Origin: Gammaproteobacteria bacterium MFB021 | GTDB lineage: Bacteria > Pseudomonadota > Gammaproteobacteria > Pseudomonadales > Halomonadaceae | Length of the DNA stretch: 64,000 nucleotides | Direction of reading: 5' to 3' | Assembly: GCA_000737985.1 (NCBI GenBank) | Contig: JNVT01000022.1 | Location: 1 to 64,000 of the forward strand | Shown here: piece after piece, positions 55,955-63,299 of the stretch | Position numbering within the stretch: the first letter of the stretch is position 1 | Layout of the letters: each line of letters starts with the position of its first letter | Translations under genes and position numbers: made by a program | Notes under the pieces: generated by a model | Database searches by the model: none | What the model was told of the DNA's origin: nothing | The model's input: only the letters and a program-made list of their open reading frames with translations

Positions 55955-56273
55955 CTCAGCTCTCCAATTCCAACCCTAGACAGAAATCACCCAACCCTAG
56001 ACAGAACCCTAGACAAGTAAAAACCTTATAAATCAGATTATTAATATCAATTGCCTAGGGTTACTAGGGTGTCTAGGGGTACTCGCGCGTATAGGGAAAT
56101 TTATAACCGCCTGTGAATAACTGCTTATAGCATTGCACACGTGCGCGCACGCGGGATAAACCCTAGACACCCTAGACAGGGGCTCATAAATCCATATAAA
56201 TCAGTGTTTTGCATTGTCTATACCCTAGCAACAGACCCTAGACAGTGCCTAGACACCCTAGACAGGCTGAGCG
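55955..56273. other. Putative phage replication origin with iterons and DnaA box
   Basis: CCCTAGACA occurs exactly at 55974, 55995, 56007, 56161, 56170, 56236 and 56256, with a near copy at 56247 and one inverted copy at 56070-56078. TGTGAATAA at 56112-56120 is the reverse complement of the DnaA-box form TTATTCACA. The middle (56016-56050) is very AT-rich, suitable for unwinding. The region follows the primase-helicase gene, whose product probably acts here. Confidence 0.65.
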
Positions 56274-58853
56274 CTACGCGGCGTCGTTGGCGGCATTGCC
56301 GCCGTAAGGCTTCACCCAGCCCCGGCATTTGTCCCAGCCGAGCGGATTCCACCCTGCATCCAGCGCGGCATCGCGGAAACTCTTCACCAGCGCTCCCAGC
56401 TTGCGCCCATCGCCGAGATCCACATCCACCGGAGGGTCGGGGAGGTAGAACATTGACCTCACACGTCGCTCATCCATGTCGTACCAGCCCATCTGCTGAT
56501 CGCTCTTGGGGATCTCGCTGCTCATCAGCAACGAGAACTTGGTCTCGCTCATCGTGTGCTCGCGGTTCTTGCTGCACCACTCGAGGAATAGATCATGCAC
56601 GTCCTGCGTCCGGGCCACGCCGTAGGGCACACCGAGCAAGCCACTACGCCAGGCCGCCAGGAAATTCTGCCATGCCGCGCGCGACATCTCGACCAGTCTT
56701 TGCCGTGCCCGTGTCATTGGCGGGCGCGTGCGCTCATCGAAGTCGCCAACATCGTAATTCAGCAGGTAGTGATAAAACGCCGAGACGCCCTCACCATCGA
56801 GCTCCCGCTTCAGCGCCTGGGTGGCATCTTTCGGCAGGGTCTCGTTGGGCCAGATCACCAGCATGCGGCGGTCGTTCTCACTGATCGGCCACGGCATCAC
56901 CTCGTTCGAGAGGAACGCCGCGTTCATGTAGTTGGTCTGCTCCCAGCCGCTGACGAACTTCGCCTCGATGCGCATCGTTTTGCCGGTGATCATGTGCTTG
57001 ATCTTGCCGACCTGGTTATAGCGCTGGTCGCGGCTCACCACCTCCTCGAACACGCCGTAGAGCTTGTTCTCCTGCCACTGGCTCCAGCTCGACTCAAGCT
57101 GCACCTGCCCTACCGTGGCCCCGTACTTACCGTAGATCTCGCCCATGATATCGGACATCAACAGGCTCTTGCCCGACCCCTCCATGGTCGAGTGCGCCAG
57201 CACCGCGGTATCCAGCTTGGCCCCCACGTTCTGCAGCGGGTACGCCAGCCAGCAGGTCAGCCAGTGCATTGCGGCCTTGTCCCCGTTGCACAGCCAATGG
57301 ATCAAGTAGACGATCGACCGGCAGCTTTCCGGGGCGTCCACGGGGGTCAGCGGCAGCCCCTCGAAGGTGTTGATGTACTCGGCCGGGTCCTTGGTCATCC
57401 GTGGGTCGAACACCAGCCTATCGTGGGGAATCTGCTTGCGATCCGGCGAGTTCACCCAGAGCGAGAACGCATCGCCCAGCGCCAACTGCACCGCGCCCTT
57501 GGGCAAGCGCATGCGCAACTGGCAGTCCCAGATATCCTGGGTGCCATCGAGGAACACGTAGCGCTCCATCGGCACCATACCGACCTTGCCCGCCTCACCC
57601 TTCAGCTTGGCAGCGAGCTTGGCATCGTCGGTCTGGCGCTTGGCCTGCTCAGCGTCGATCACCTTCTTCTCGGTGGTATCCAGCCACGCCTTGGCCAGCG
57701 CACGCGTCACCAACGCTTCGAAGGCCGCCCACTTCAGGATGCGCCGGCGATGCAGATCGAAGACCTTCTTCTCGCCATCCAGCAGCGCGAACCGCCGATG
57801 GATCATCTCTGCCGACCACTCAGGGTCGCCGCCCCCTTCGCCCCCATTGTCAGGAGCCGCGGGCGGTGGCGCTTCTTCAGGCAACGGCGGCAACTCACGC
57901 TTGCGATGCTCCATGCCCAGCATCCGCGCGGCATCGCGCACTGCCTGGCGCTGATCGCCGCCGTGCTGCAGCAGGCAGAACGCGTCGAAGGGGTCGACCA
58001 TATGGCCGTTGTTCAGCGGGTCCGAGGCGTGATGCGAGAACGCCGCGCCGTCGATGATCGAGATACCCGGCAACTTGGTGCTGCTATGGGGATACATCCA
58101 GCGCCGGCCACGCTTCACGTACCCATGCGCGGCCAGAAGCTGCTCAATATCGTGAGCGCGGTTGAACGCATCGATGACCGACTCACCGTCGGACGCCGGG
58201 CGCTCAGGGCGGTGGGGCCTGGGGGAGGCTTCCGGCTTCGCCCAAGGGCAAACGCTCAGGGCGTCCCGCTTGAAGACGTCCCAGTTGACCCACGCCGCCA
58301 GGATCTCATCCGGCAGCAGCGGTACCCACCCCTCCTGCGGCGGCGTGCGCCATACATAGGGATTGCCGGTCCCCGGATGGATCGACGGCGGCAACACGTC
58401 CTGCACCGCCCCCGCACGAAACTCGACCACCGTGAAGTTACCAGCCTCCTCCCGGTTGGGCCATGACAGCGCGTGCCGGGACAGCTCGACGCCGGGCGGC
58501 ACCCGGAACAACAGCCGGCAGCGCTCGGGGTTACCCACCACCGTCGGATAGGCGGCGATCATCTCATCCAGATCCAGCCCCAGCAGCTCGGCCAGCACCT
58601 GGCGCGTGGCGGGCACGTCATCGACATCCAGCGAACACAGCCCGGATGTACCCAGCACCACGCCGATATTGTGGTCGCTATACTGCTCCCAGAACGCCTG
58701 GGCCATATCGGGCTTGGCCAACTGATTCTCGGGCTGCTGCCAGCCCGGCGTCCGCGGCGCCTTCTGCCCCGGCGGAATCGCCACCAGTGACATCCCCAGC
58801 TTCTCGACATAGCGACGCGCCCAACTGCTTCTCGTCACCTGAGCACTACTCAC
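56274..58853 (-). CDS. Phage primase-helicase (prim-pol-like N-terminus plus D5/DUF5906-type ATPase)
   Basis: An 859-residue replication protein. Residues 20-190 resemble a bifunctional primase/polymerase domain (SLVAIPPGQKAPRTPGWQQ, CSLDVDDVPATRQVLAELL). The C-terminal ATPase has Walker A HSTMEGSGKSLLMSDI and the Walker B-like VFEEVVSRDQRYNQVGKIKH. GTG at 58853 is preceded by GGAGGGG and overlaps the upstream TGA, so it is chosen over GTG at 58880. It would unwind and prime at the adjacent iteron region. Confidence 0.82.
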   Translation of the reverse strand: MSSAQVTRSSWARRYVEKLGMSLVAIPPGQKAPRTPGWQQPENQLAKPDMAQAFWEQYSDHNIGVVLGTSGLCSLDVDDVPATRQVLAELLGLDLDEMIAAYPTVVGNPERCRLLFRVPPGVELSRHALSWPNREEAGNFTVVEFRAGAVQDVLPPSIHPGTGNPYVWRTPPQEGWVPLLPDEILAAWVNWDVFKRDALSVCPWAKPEASPRPHRPERPASDGESVIDAFNRAHDIEQLLAAHGYVKRGRRWMYPHSSTKLPGISIIDGAAFSHHASDPLNNGHMVDPFDAFCLLQHGGDQRQAVRDAARMLGMEHRKRELPPLPEEAPPPAAPDNGGEGGGDPEWSAEMIHRRFALLDGEKKVFDLHRRRILKWAAFEALVTRALAKAWLDTTEKKVIDAEQAKRQTDDAKLAAKLKGEAGKVGMVPMERYVFLDGTQDIWDCQLRMRLPKGAVQLALGDAFSLWVNSPDRKQIPHDRLVFDPRMTKDPAEYINTFEGLPLTPVDAPESCRSIVYLIHWLCNGDKAAMHWLTCWLAYPLQNVGAKLDTAVLAHSTMEGSGKSLLMSDIMGEIYGKYGATVGQVQLESSWSQWQENKLYGVFEEVVSRDQRYNQVGKIKHMITGKTMRIEAKFVSGWEQTNYMNAAFLSNEVMPWPISENDRRMLVIWPNETLPKDATQALKRELDGEGVSAFYHYLLNYDVGDFDERTRPPMTRARQRLVEMSRAAWQNFLAAWRSGLLGVPYGVARTQDVHDLFLEWCSKNREHTMSETKFSLLMSSEIPKSDQQMGWYDMDERRVRSMFYLPDPPVDVDLGDGRKLGALVKSFRDAALDAGWNPLGWDKCRGWVKPYGGNAANDAA

Positions 58854-59059
58854 CGCCGCCCCTCCCGGCGTGTCTGGCACGCCACGCAGCGGGTCGCGTA
58901 CGGCATCCGCTCACGGCGGGCCGCCGGTATCGTCTCGCCGCAGTCGGCACACTCGTCGCTCACCGGCACCGTGTGTCGGCGAGGCCCCTGCCGGGCGGCC
59001 AGGGCCTGCGCCATGCGCTCGTCGATCAGGTCGTTGGCGATATCTGCACGGTCAGCCAT
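58850..59059 (-). CDS. TraR/DksA-type zinc finger protein
   Basis: A 69-residue protein with a four-cysteine finger (CADCGETIP...RCVACQTRRE) and an N-terminal helix ANDLIDERMAQALAAR. TraR proteins bind in the RNA polymerase secondary channel and act like DksA plus ppGpp. This may tune host or phage promoters during early growth. Start and stop overlap neighbours (TGATG and GTGA). Confidence 0.85.
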   Translation of the reverse strand: MADRADIANDLIDERMAQALAARQGPRRHTVPVSDECADCGETIPAARRERMPYATRCVACQTRREGRR

Positions 59060-59559
59060 CACTCGTCCCCCTCGTACTGCTCCGCCGCCTTCTCGACCGC
59101 GAGCACCGCTCCTAGCAACCGACGAATCCGCAGATCGAGCTTTTTGGCCTCGACGATATCGATCACCTGATCGTCCAGGCTGTCACTCAGCGTCTCGACA
59201 GTCTCGGCGACCTCTCGGTGCAGTTGCTTGAGCGCCCCCAGCATGCCCAGCTCGGGCACCTGCTGCGTGGCTTCCTGCGGGCGGACCCAGATCGCACCGC
59301 CCGCGATCTCTCCCAGGCTATCCAGAATGCGATCATCCAGCGTCACCGAGAGCACCGCCTCGAGGTCGTCCAGGTTGGGCCGGTGTGGTTCGTGGGTGGG
59401 GCTCAGCTTGTGCTGCAGCGTGGTCGGGTTGAGGCCGTGCACAGCCGCGACAGCCTTGATACCGCCCGGGTAGTCCCGCGCGGCGTGGTAGAGAGAGAGC
59501 GAGAGAGGAAGCACCTCGGTCGCCGCGCGGTCGCGCGACGTCGGCCATTGCTTGCCCAT
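59059..59559 (-). CDS. Phage regulatory protein, CII family
   Basis: A 166-residue DNA-binding protein. The N-terminal helix-turn-helix region (SLYHAARDYPGGIKAVAAVHGLNPTTLQHKLSPTHEPHRPNLDDLEAVL) is typical of the Phage_CII family; the C-terminal half is a helical oligomerisation part. It lies downstream of Cro in the leftward early operon. By analogy it favours the lysogenic choice, but its target promoter is not evident. AGGAG precedes ATG 59559. Confidence 0.78.
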   Translation of the reverse strand: MGKQWPTSRDRAATEVLPLSLSLYHAARDYPGGIKAVAAVHGLNPTTLQHKLSPTHEPHRPNLDDLEAVLSVTLDDRILDSLGEIAGGAIWVRPQEATQQVPELGMLGALKQLHREVAETVETLSDSLDDQVIDIVEAKKLDLRIRRLLGAVLAVEKAAEQYEGDE

Positions 59560-59623
59560 GGCATTACTCCTGTCACTGTGCCATGCGCCGCGGGCTCGAG
59601 GTGGTGTATCATCGAGACCGTGG

Positions 59624-59813
59624 CGCAGGCGGATTTGCATTGGTTTGCCCGTCTGCGTTGCGAGAAAGCCCAGCATCGGTCTATCTGTGGTGGAGAACCC
59701 GATGCTGGCACCGTCGAACGGGGCTCGAGACCCGCTCGACACCAAGCCCAGCGCTGGCCGATCTGTGGTGGTGACGCCAGCGCTGGCACCTCAAGTCGCT
59801 GGTTAGGCGACTT
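59624..59813. ncRNA. Array of five hairpins with covarying stems (candidate structured RNA)
   Basis: Stems: H1 59624-59657 (one G-U), H2 59670-59708 (10 bp perfect), H3 59713-59740, H4 59748-59786 (11 bp perfect), H5 59793-59813 (7 bp). H2 and H4 have different but perfectly compensated stems and share the loop sequence ATCTGTGGTGG, which signals selection for RNA structure. It lies between cro and the cII-like gene. On the plus strand H5 is followed by CGTTTTC, a weak U-tract. It may be a C4-type antisense RNA or another phage regulatory RNA; strand is not determined. Confidence 0.5.
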
Positions 59814-60024
59814 CGTTTTCAAACCTGGGCGGAAATACAGTGTCTAGCGTGCAACGCACGCCCAGACGATTCAGCGCGTAAACGATCTCGCGGCTGTCGT
59901 CCAAAGACGGCGAGCGCAATCCCTGCTCGTAGTTGCCCACACGAGAAGTCGTCCAATCCAGTTCGGCTGCAAGGCGTCGGGCGGAGACTCCCGCCAACTT
60001 TCGATGCTCTTGAATCCTGTTCAT
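59803..60024 (-). CDS. Cro-like XRE-family repressor
   Basis: A 73-residue protein with a helix-turn-helix (RIQEHRKLAGVSARRLAAELDWTTSRVGNYEQGLRSPSLDD). It is transcribed divergently from the cI-like gene with 104 bp between them, the Cro position. It should bind the same half-sites to turn down repressor synthesis. ATG at 60024 is used; 60039 (MKRTDM) is possible. Its 3' end overlaps hairpin H5. Confidence 0.8.
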   Translation of the reverse strand: MNRIQEHRKLAGVSARRLAAELDWTTSRVGNYEQGLRSPSLDDSREIVYALNRLGVRCTLDTVFPPRFENEVA

Positions 60025-60051
60025 GTCGGTTCTCTTCATAACGTTGCGGGC

Positions 60052-60114
60052 ATTTTAGTCACGAATCGCAGACCCTGTAAACACGAAAAGTAGCATCACA
60101 TTGTCGTTTCGTGT
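60052..60114. promoter_or_regulatory. pR-like promoter and operator half-sites between cro and cI
   Basis: On the minus strand TTTACA (60076-60081) and TAAAAT (60052-60057), 18 bp apart, form a strong sigma-70 promoter for cro. CACGAA (60060), ACACGAAA (60081-60088) and inverted TTTCGTGT (60107-60114) are repressor half-sites; the first lies in the spacer and the second touches the -35. Confidence 0.7.
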
Positions 60115-60128
60115 GGCATCCTTCGCTC

Positions 60129-60785
60129 ATGGAAACCTTAGGCCAGCGAATTCAGCGCCTTCGCAAGCGCAACAACCTTACCCAAGCCAAGTTCGCCGAG
60201 GCTTGTGGCTGGGAATCGATATCTCGGGTCGGCAACTATGAGCGCGACACCCGAGAGCCCAGCCTGGACGATCTTCGCAAGATGGCCCGGGTGCTTGGCG
60301 TCTCGCTTATGGAGGTGATTGGCGAAGACGGCGATGGTACAGCGCAACCGCTCAACACGCTCGACCACCTCAGCATTGCGGCCGCTGAACCCGAATTGAT
60401 CGGTAAGTTCGAGGTGCGAGAAGCCAGCAGCGCACCATCCACCTACCCGCTGCCACGCCAGTGGCTGAACTCAGGGCGCTACGACCCGCGCTTCCTGCGA
60501 CTGATCTACGCTCCTGACCAAGGCATGGAGCCGACCATCCAACCTGGTGACGCCTGCATCCTAGACATTCGTCGTACGCAGCCGGTAGACCGTGGCATTT
60601 ATCTGATACGCCGTGGCAACGGCGACTTGGTCACCCGCCGTCTGGTATCGCTTGTCGCGGGGGCATACCTACTTCAAGCCGACAACCCGCACAAGACCTA
60701 CTTCCCCAATGAGAGCATCAACGAAGACCAGCTAGCCTACCTCCCCATCCTTGGCCGCATCATCTGGCGGGGAGGAGAATTGTGA
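60129..60785 (+). CDS. CI-like phage repressor with degenerate S24 domain
   Basis: A 218-residue repressor: N-terminal XRE helix-turn-helix (RIQRLRKRNNLTQAKFAEACG, SRVGNYERDTREPSLDD) and a C-terminal S24-like fold (YAPDQGMEPTIQPGDACILDI). The usual Ser of GDSM is Gly132 and the usual Lys is Arg170, so RecA-stimulated self-cleavage should be impossible. The ATG at 60129 has no clear ribosome site; a leaderless transcript, as for lambda cI, is possible. It is divergent to cro and would also repress the promoter at 60805. Confidence 0.82.
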   Translation: METLGQRIQRLRKRNNLTQAKFAEACGWESISRVGNYERDTREPSLDDLRKMARVLGVSLMEVIGEDGDGTAQPLNTLDHLSIAAAEPELIGKFEVREASSAPSTYPLPRQWLNSGRYDPRFLRLIYAPDQGMEPTIQPGDACILDIRRTQPVDRGIYLIRRGNGDLVTRRLVSLVAGAYLLQADNPHKTYFPNESINEDQLAYLPILGRIIWRGGEL

Positions 60786-60790
60786 AGAAA

Positions 60791-60834
60791 TGACACGATA
60801 GGTGTTGACACGATAAGACGCCCTGTTTCATAGT
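60791..60834 (+). promoter_or_regulatory. pL-like promoter with direct-repeat operators
   Basis: TTGACA at 60805-60810 and CATAGT at 60829-60834 are 18 bp apart. TGACACGATA occurs at 60791-60800 and 60806-60815, overlapping the -35, and shares CACGA with the operators near cro. It should drive the small-gene operon that begins at 60876 and be closed by the CI-like repressor. Confidence 0.65.
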
Positions 60835-60875
60835 GAATCCGTACTGCTCACCACAGGTACGGAGTCACCACCACT

Positions 60876-61049
60876 ATGCAAACCAATGGCCGCAACCCGG
60901 GCCGGGTGTATCTGCACCCGGCCGCGGGCACCACCCCCGAGAGCATCAAGCACATTCAGCGCGAAACCGGCATGCTCGTTGTCCTCGGCGCACGCTGCGC
61001 CCGCCTGATCCCCATCGCTGCCGCCGGCAGCCGGGCGGTGATGGCATGA
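60876..61049 (+). CDS. Small hypothetical phage protein, first early gene
   Basis: A 57-residue protein (MQTNGRNPGRVYLHPAAG, then a short helix TPESIKHIQRETGMLVVLGA and a basic end). GGAG lies about 11 bases upstream, and the stop overlaps the next ATG (ATGATG), so it is the first gene of the operon behind the pL-like promoter. Function unknown; size and position suit an early regulator or host-takeover factor. Confidence 0.55.
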   Translation: MQTNGRNPGRVYLHPAAGTTPESIKHIQRETGMLVVLGARCARLIPIAAAGSRAVMA

Positions 61050-61327
61050 TGGACCGCAACCAGGATCGCGCGCTGCGTAAGATCTGCCGCCAAGGCGGCA
61101 AGCTTACCCTGCCGACGACCGATGGCCCTCTGACCATTGAGGTCACGCTCAGGCAACGCACCAACCATCCCGACCGCGCCGATGCCAAGATCTCGGAGAG
61201 CCCGACGAGCTTCCTGAAGCTCAATGACTGGTCGCCCCGTGAGCTATATGCCGACCTGGCAGAGCGCATCGAGGACCAGTACCAGGTGCTGTCCGATGCC
61301 GACGATGCGCCGGAGATCCAGTCATGA
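61046..61327 (+). CDS. Hypothetical phage protein
   Basis: A 93-residue protein (MMDRNQDRALRKICRQGGKL, TIEVTLRQRTNHPDRADAKI, WSPRELYADLAERIEDQYQVL). No family recognised. It overlaps the genes on both sides by four bases, so it belongs to a coupled run. Either ATG at 61046 or 61049 may serve. Confidence 0.55.
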   Translation: MMDRNQDRALRKICRQGGKLTLPTTDGPLTIEVTLRQRTNHPDRADAKISESPTSFLKLNDWSPRELYADLAERIEDQYQVLSDADDAPEIQS

Positions 61328-61623
61328 GCTTGACCGACCTCACCCCACCGGCACCGGTCACGCTGACCAGCGCCGACCGCATTCTGCTCGCGCGGCTGAC
61401 CGATCTGGCAGTCGACATCACCAACCAGGGCAAGCTGGTCGCCAACGCGGCTTACATGGGCTTTGCCCGCCGCGTGCATGTCTGGTGGCAGCCCGCCACC
61501 GGCGGCGAGATGCAGCAGATCGAGATTGCGCTGAGCTCCAAGCCCGAGACCGTACGCAGCGAGCTGGCGCAGGCAATCCAGACCCTGGAAGCGCTGCTGA
61601 CGCAGCCGGGAGAGGCAGCATGA
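61324..61623 (+). CDS. Hypothetical phage protein
   Basis: A 99-residue protein, mainly helical at both ends (SADRILLARLTDLAVDITNQGK and SELAQAIQTLEALLTQPG) with a central WWQPATGGEMQQIEIALSSKP strand region. No family recognised. It is coupled by ATGA overlaps to neighbours. Confidence 0.55.
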   Translation: MSLTDLTPPAPVTLTSADRILLARLTDLAVDITNQGKLVANAAYMGFARRVHVWWQPATGGEMQQIEIALSSKPETVRSELAQAIQTLEALLTQPGEAA

Positions 61624-61847
61624 GCGTTAACGTACCCGCCCTGCCGTTCGAGTGCCCCTATTGCGGAACAGTGCAAAACGCCAACGTGGAAAACGACCGC
61701 TTCCAACCACTGACGTATTGCGATGTCGAGCTGGATGGCTGCAACAACCCGATAGTCCTGAGCTTGCACAGAGAAGTGAGCAGAGAAGGCATCCTCTTCC
61801 GATTTGACGTCTATCGCGTCGAATCAGTTACGGAGGTCAGCTCATGA
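61620..61847 (+). CDS. Small zinc-ribbon-like phage protein
   Basis: A 75-residue protein with FECPYCGTVQNANVEN and a second pair in YCDVELDGC, which could bind zinc in a ribbon fold. The rest is a beta-like sheet (GILFRFDVYRVESV). It may contact nucleic acid or protein; no family named. Coupled by ATGA overlaps on both sides. Confidence 0.55.
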   Translation: MSVNVPALPFECPYCGTVQNANVENDRFQPLTYCDVELDGCNNPIVLSLHREVSREGILFRFDVYRVESVTEVSS

Positions 61848-62143
61848 ACGCCCACGCACTACCGCCGCGGGAGGCCCCGCCCCGCTGCCTGATCGTTGGC
61901 CTGATGCCGCCGCAACTGCTCGCCGCGAGCCTCACCGGCAACCTGCTGCCGCGCACCCAGTACCCGCTGACCGTCGAGCGCGACGGCGAGGTGCTGGCGC
62001 GAGGCACTATCGAAGACACCGGCGCGGGCCTCTCCGTGCAACTGAGCAACCGCGAAGGCGCGGCGGTGCTCACGCTGCACAACGCCCTGCCGGCGGACGC
62101 CACCTGGGCGCTGGGCAAGCTGGTCCAGCGCTACACCGACTGA
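61844..62143 (+). CDS. Hypothetical phage protein
   Basis: A 99-residue protein with RCLIVGLMPPQLLAASLTGN and a beta-rich C-terminal part (YPLTVERDGEVLARGTIEDTG, GAAVLTLHNALP). No family recognised. The start overlaps the previous stop; 11 bp separate it from the next gene. Confidence 0.5.
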   Translation: MNAHALPPREAPPRCLIVGLMPPQLLAASLTGNLLPRTQYPLTVERDGEVLARGTIEDTGAGLSVQLSNREGAAVLTLHNALPADATWALGKLVQRYTD

Positions 62144-62154
62144 CGGAGGCTGCC

Positions 62155-62433
62155 ATGCGATTCGATCTGCGAACCACCGCCACCCTGCTCGGCACCGGCC
62201 GCACCACGCTGTGCCAGCAACTGCGCGAGCGGCACATCCTCGACGCCCACAACCTGCCCGCCCGCGAACACGTGCGCGCCGGCCGCTTCGTCGTCGAAGC
62301 CAAGGCGGTCGCGGTGCCGGGGCTGGGCCGCGAGCGCGCCTACGGCAAGACGCTGGTGACTGAGCGCGGCCTGACATGGCTTGCGGATCAGCTCGGCGTC
62401 ACCGTCACCCGCGAGGCCGCCAACGATGCTTGA
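62155..62433 (+). CDS. KilAC-like phage antirepressor domain protein
   Basis: A 92-residue protein. DLRTTATLLGTGRTTLCQQLRERHILDAHNLPAREHVRAGRF followed by a KTLVTERGLTWLADQLG end is the pattern of the C-terminal KilAC domain of phage antirepressors, here free of an N-terminal Ant/Bro domain. GGAGG precedes ATG 62155. Antirepressors bind and inactivate CI-type repressors, which matters since CI here appears uncleavable. Confidence 0.72.
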   Translation: MRFDLRTTATLLGTGRTTLCQQLRERHILDAHNLPAREHVRAGRFVVEAKAVAVPGLGRERAYGKTLVTERGLTWLADQLGVTVTREAANDA

Positions 62434-62830
62434 GCAACCTGCGTGGACCGATGGCGAGCACGGCACCAGCACGGTCGCGCTGCTGTTCGAGCAGTTCGGC
62501 GACGTGTTGATCCCGCTCGAGACCGTGCGCGAGCGCTACTTCCGCAACCTCTCCGAGCGCGTGCTGCGCGCAGCAATCCGCGATGGCCGCATCGATCTCC
62601 CGATCATCACGCTGGATGCCAGCCAGAAGGCACAGCCGTTCGTCTCGATCTATCACCTGGCGGTGCTGATCGAGCGCCAGGCCCACGACAGCGTGCGCCA
62701 GCTACCACCCCGGCATTGGAGCGAGTTCCGCCGCGCCGTGCCAACCACCGAGCTCACCCCAGCCGCCCAGGCGGCGGGGAGCACCGGCCCGGGCACCACC
62801 CCGGCGACAACCACCACAGCAAACCAATGA
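62426..62830 (+). CDS. PrtN-like pyocin activator family protein
   Basis: A 134-residue protein. STVALLFEQFGDVLIPLETVRERYFRNLSERVLRAAIRDGRIDLPIITLDASQKAQ matches the PrtN family in the order of its conserved segments (IPL..V...YF, LP...L..SQKA). PrtN activates pyocin genes in Pseudomonas and is itself repressed by PrtR. The C-terminus is a Thr/Pro/Ala-rich tail. It overlaps the KilAC-like gene by 8 bp. Target genes in this prophage are unknown. Confidence 0.72.
   Translation: MLEQPAWTDGEHGTSTVALLFEQFGDVLIPLETVRERYFRNLSERVLRAAIRDGRIDLPIITLDASQKAQPFVSIYHLAVLIERQAHDSVRQLPPRHWSEFRRAVPTTELTPAAQAAGSTGPGTTPATTTTANQ
62812..62830 (+). repeat. 19-bp direct repeat, copy 1
   Basis: CACCACAGCAAACCAATGA is repeated exactly at 63267-63285. 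This copy covers the end of the PrtN-like gene and the stop codon. Confidence 0.8.
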
Positions 62831-62838
62831 GGCACCCC

Positions 62839-63198
62839 ATGAGCGATATCCACGGTTCCGATACCAATTTCGCCGAGCTGCTCGACGACCTCGACGGCGG
62901 CGTGTTCCACCAGAAACTGGGCCACGCCCTGTCAGCTGTCGCCCTCGGCGTCGTCCAGAACGGCAAGGCGGGCAAGGTCACCATCACGCTGGACGTGAAG
63001 CAGATCGCGACCAGCCGGCAGGTGGACGTCAGCCACAAGCTGACCTTCACCGAGCCCACCGCCAAGGGCAAACGCAGCGAGGAGAACACCACCTCGACGC
63101 CCCTCTACGTCGGCAAGAACGGCAAGCTGACGCTGTTCCCCGAGAACCAGACCAAGTTCGAATTCGACGAGAAGAGCGGCCAGCGCACCAACGCCTGA
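62839..63198 (+). CDS. Hypothetical phage protein
   Basis: A 119-residue protein with a helical start (FAELLDDLDGGVFHQKLGHALSAVALGVVQNG) and beta-rich remainder (GKVTITLDVKQIATSRQVDV, HKLTFTEPTAKGKRSEEN). It recalls small proteins found beside DUF2303 genes in recombination/replication modules, but I cannot name the family. GAGG precedes ATG 62839; an ATG at 62827 is an alternative. Confidence 0.55.
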   Translation: MSDIHGSDTNFAELLDDLDGGVFHQKLGHALSAVALGVVQNGKAGKVTITLDVKQIATSRQVDVSHKLTFTEPTAKGKRSEENTTSTPLYVGKNGKLTLFPENQTKFEFDEKSGQRTNA

Positions 63199-63266
63199 CC
63201 GGGCACTGACCAGCAGCACCGGCGCCGGGCGGGCCACACCCGGCGCCAAACCCAGACCGTGGCAAT

Positions 63267-63285
63267 CACCACAGCAAACCAATGA
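63267..63285 (+). repeat. 19-bp direct repeat, copy 2
   Basis: This is the exact second copy of the sequence at 62812-62830. It lies in the 101-bp untranslated gap before the last gene of the window and ends just upstream of its ribosome site. Confidence 0.8.
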
Positions 63286-63299
63286 CGAAGGACTACACA

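Noticed and set aside
55974-56264. CRISPR array from repeated CCCTAGACA
   Set aside because: Repeats are only 9 bp, spacing is irregular, one copy is inverted and no cas genes are present; iterons explain it better.
59552-59806. Plus-strand 84-codon frame across the hairpin array, with repeated KPS...SVV...P..LAP peptides
   Set aside because: The peptide repeat follows from the duplicated hairpins. All three plus frames are open here and stem changes are compensated, which fits RNA selection better. A relation to Ash-type small phage proteins remains possible.
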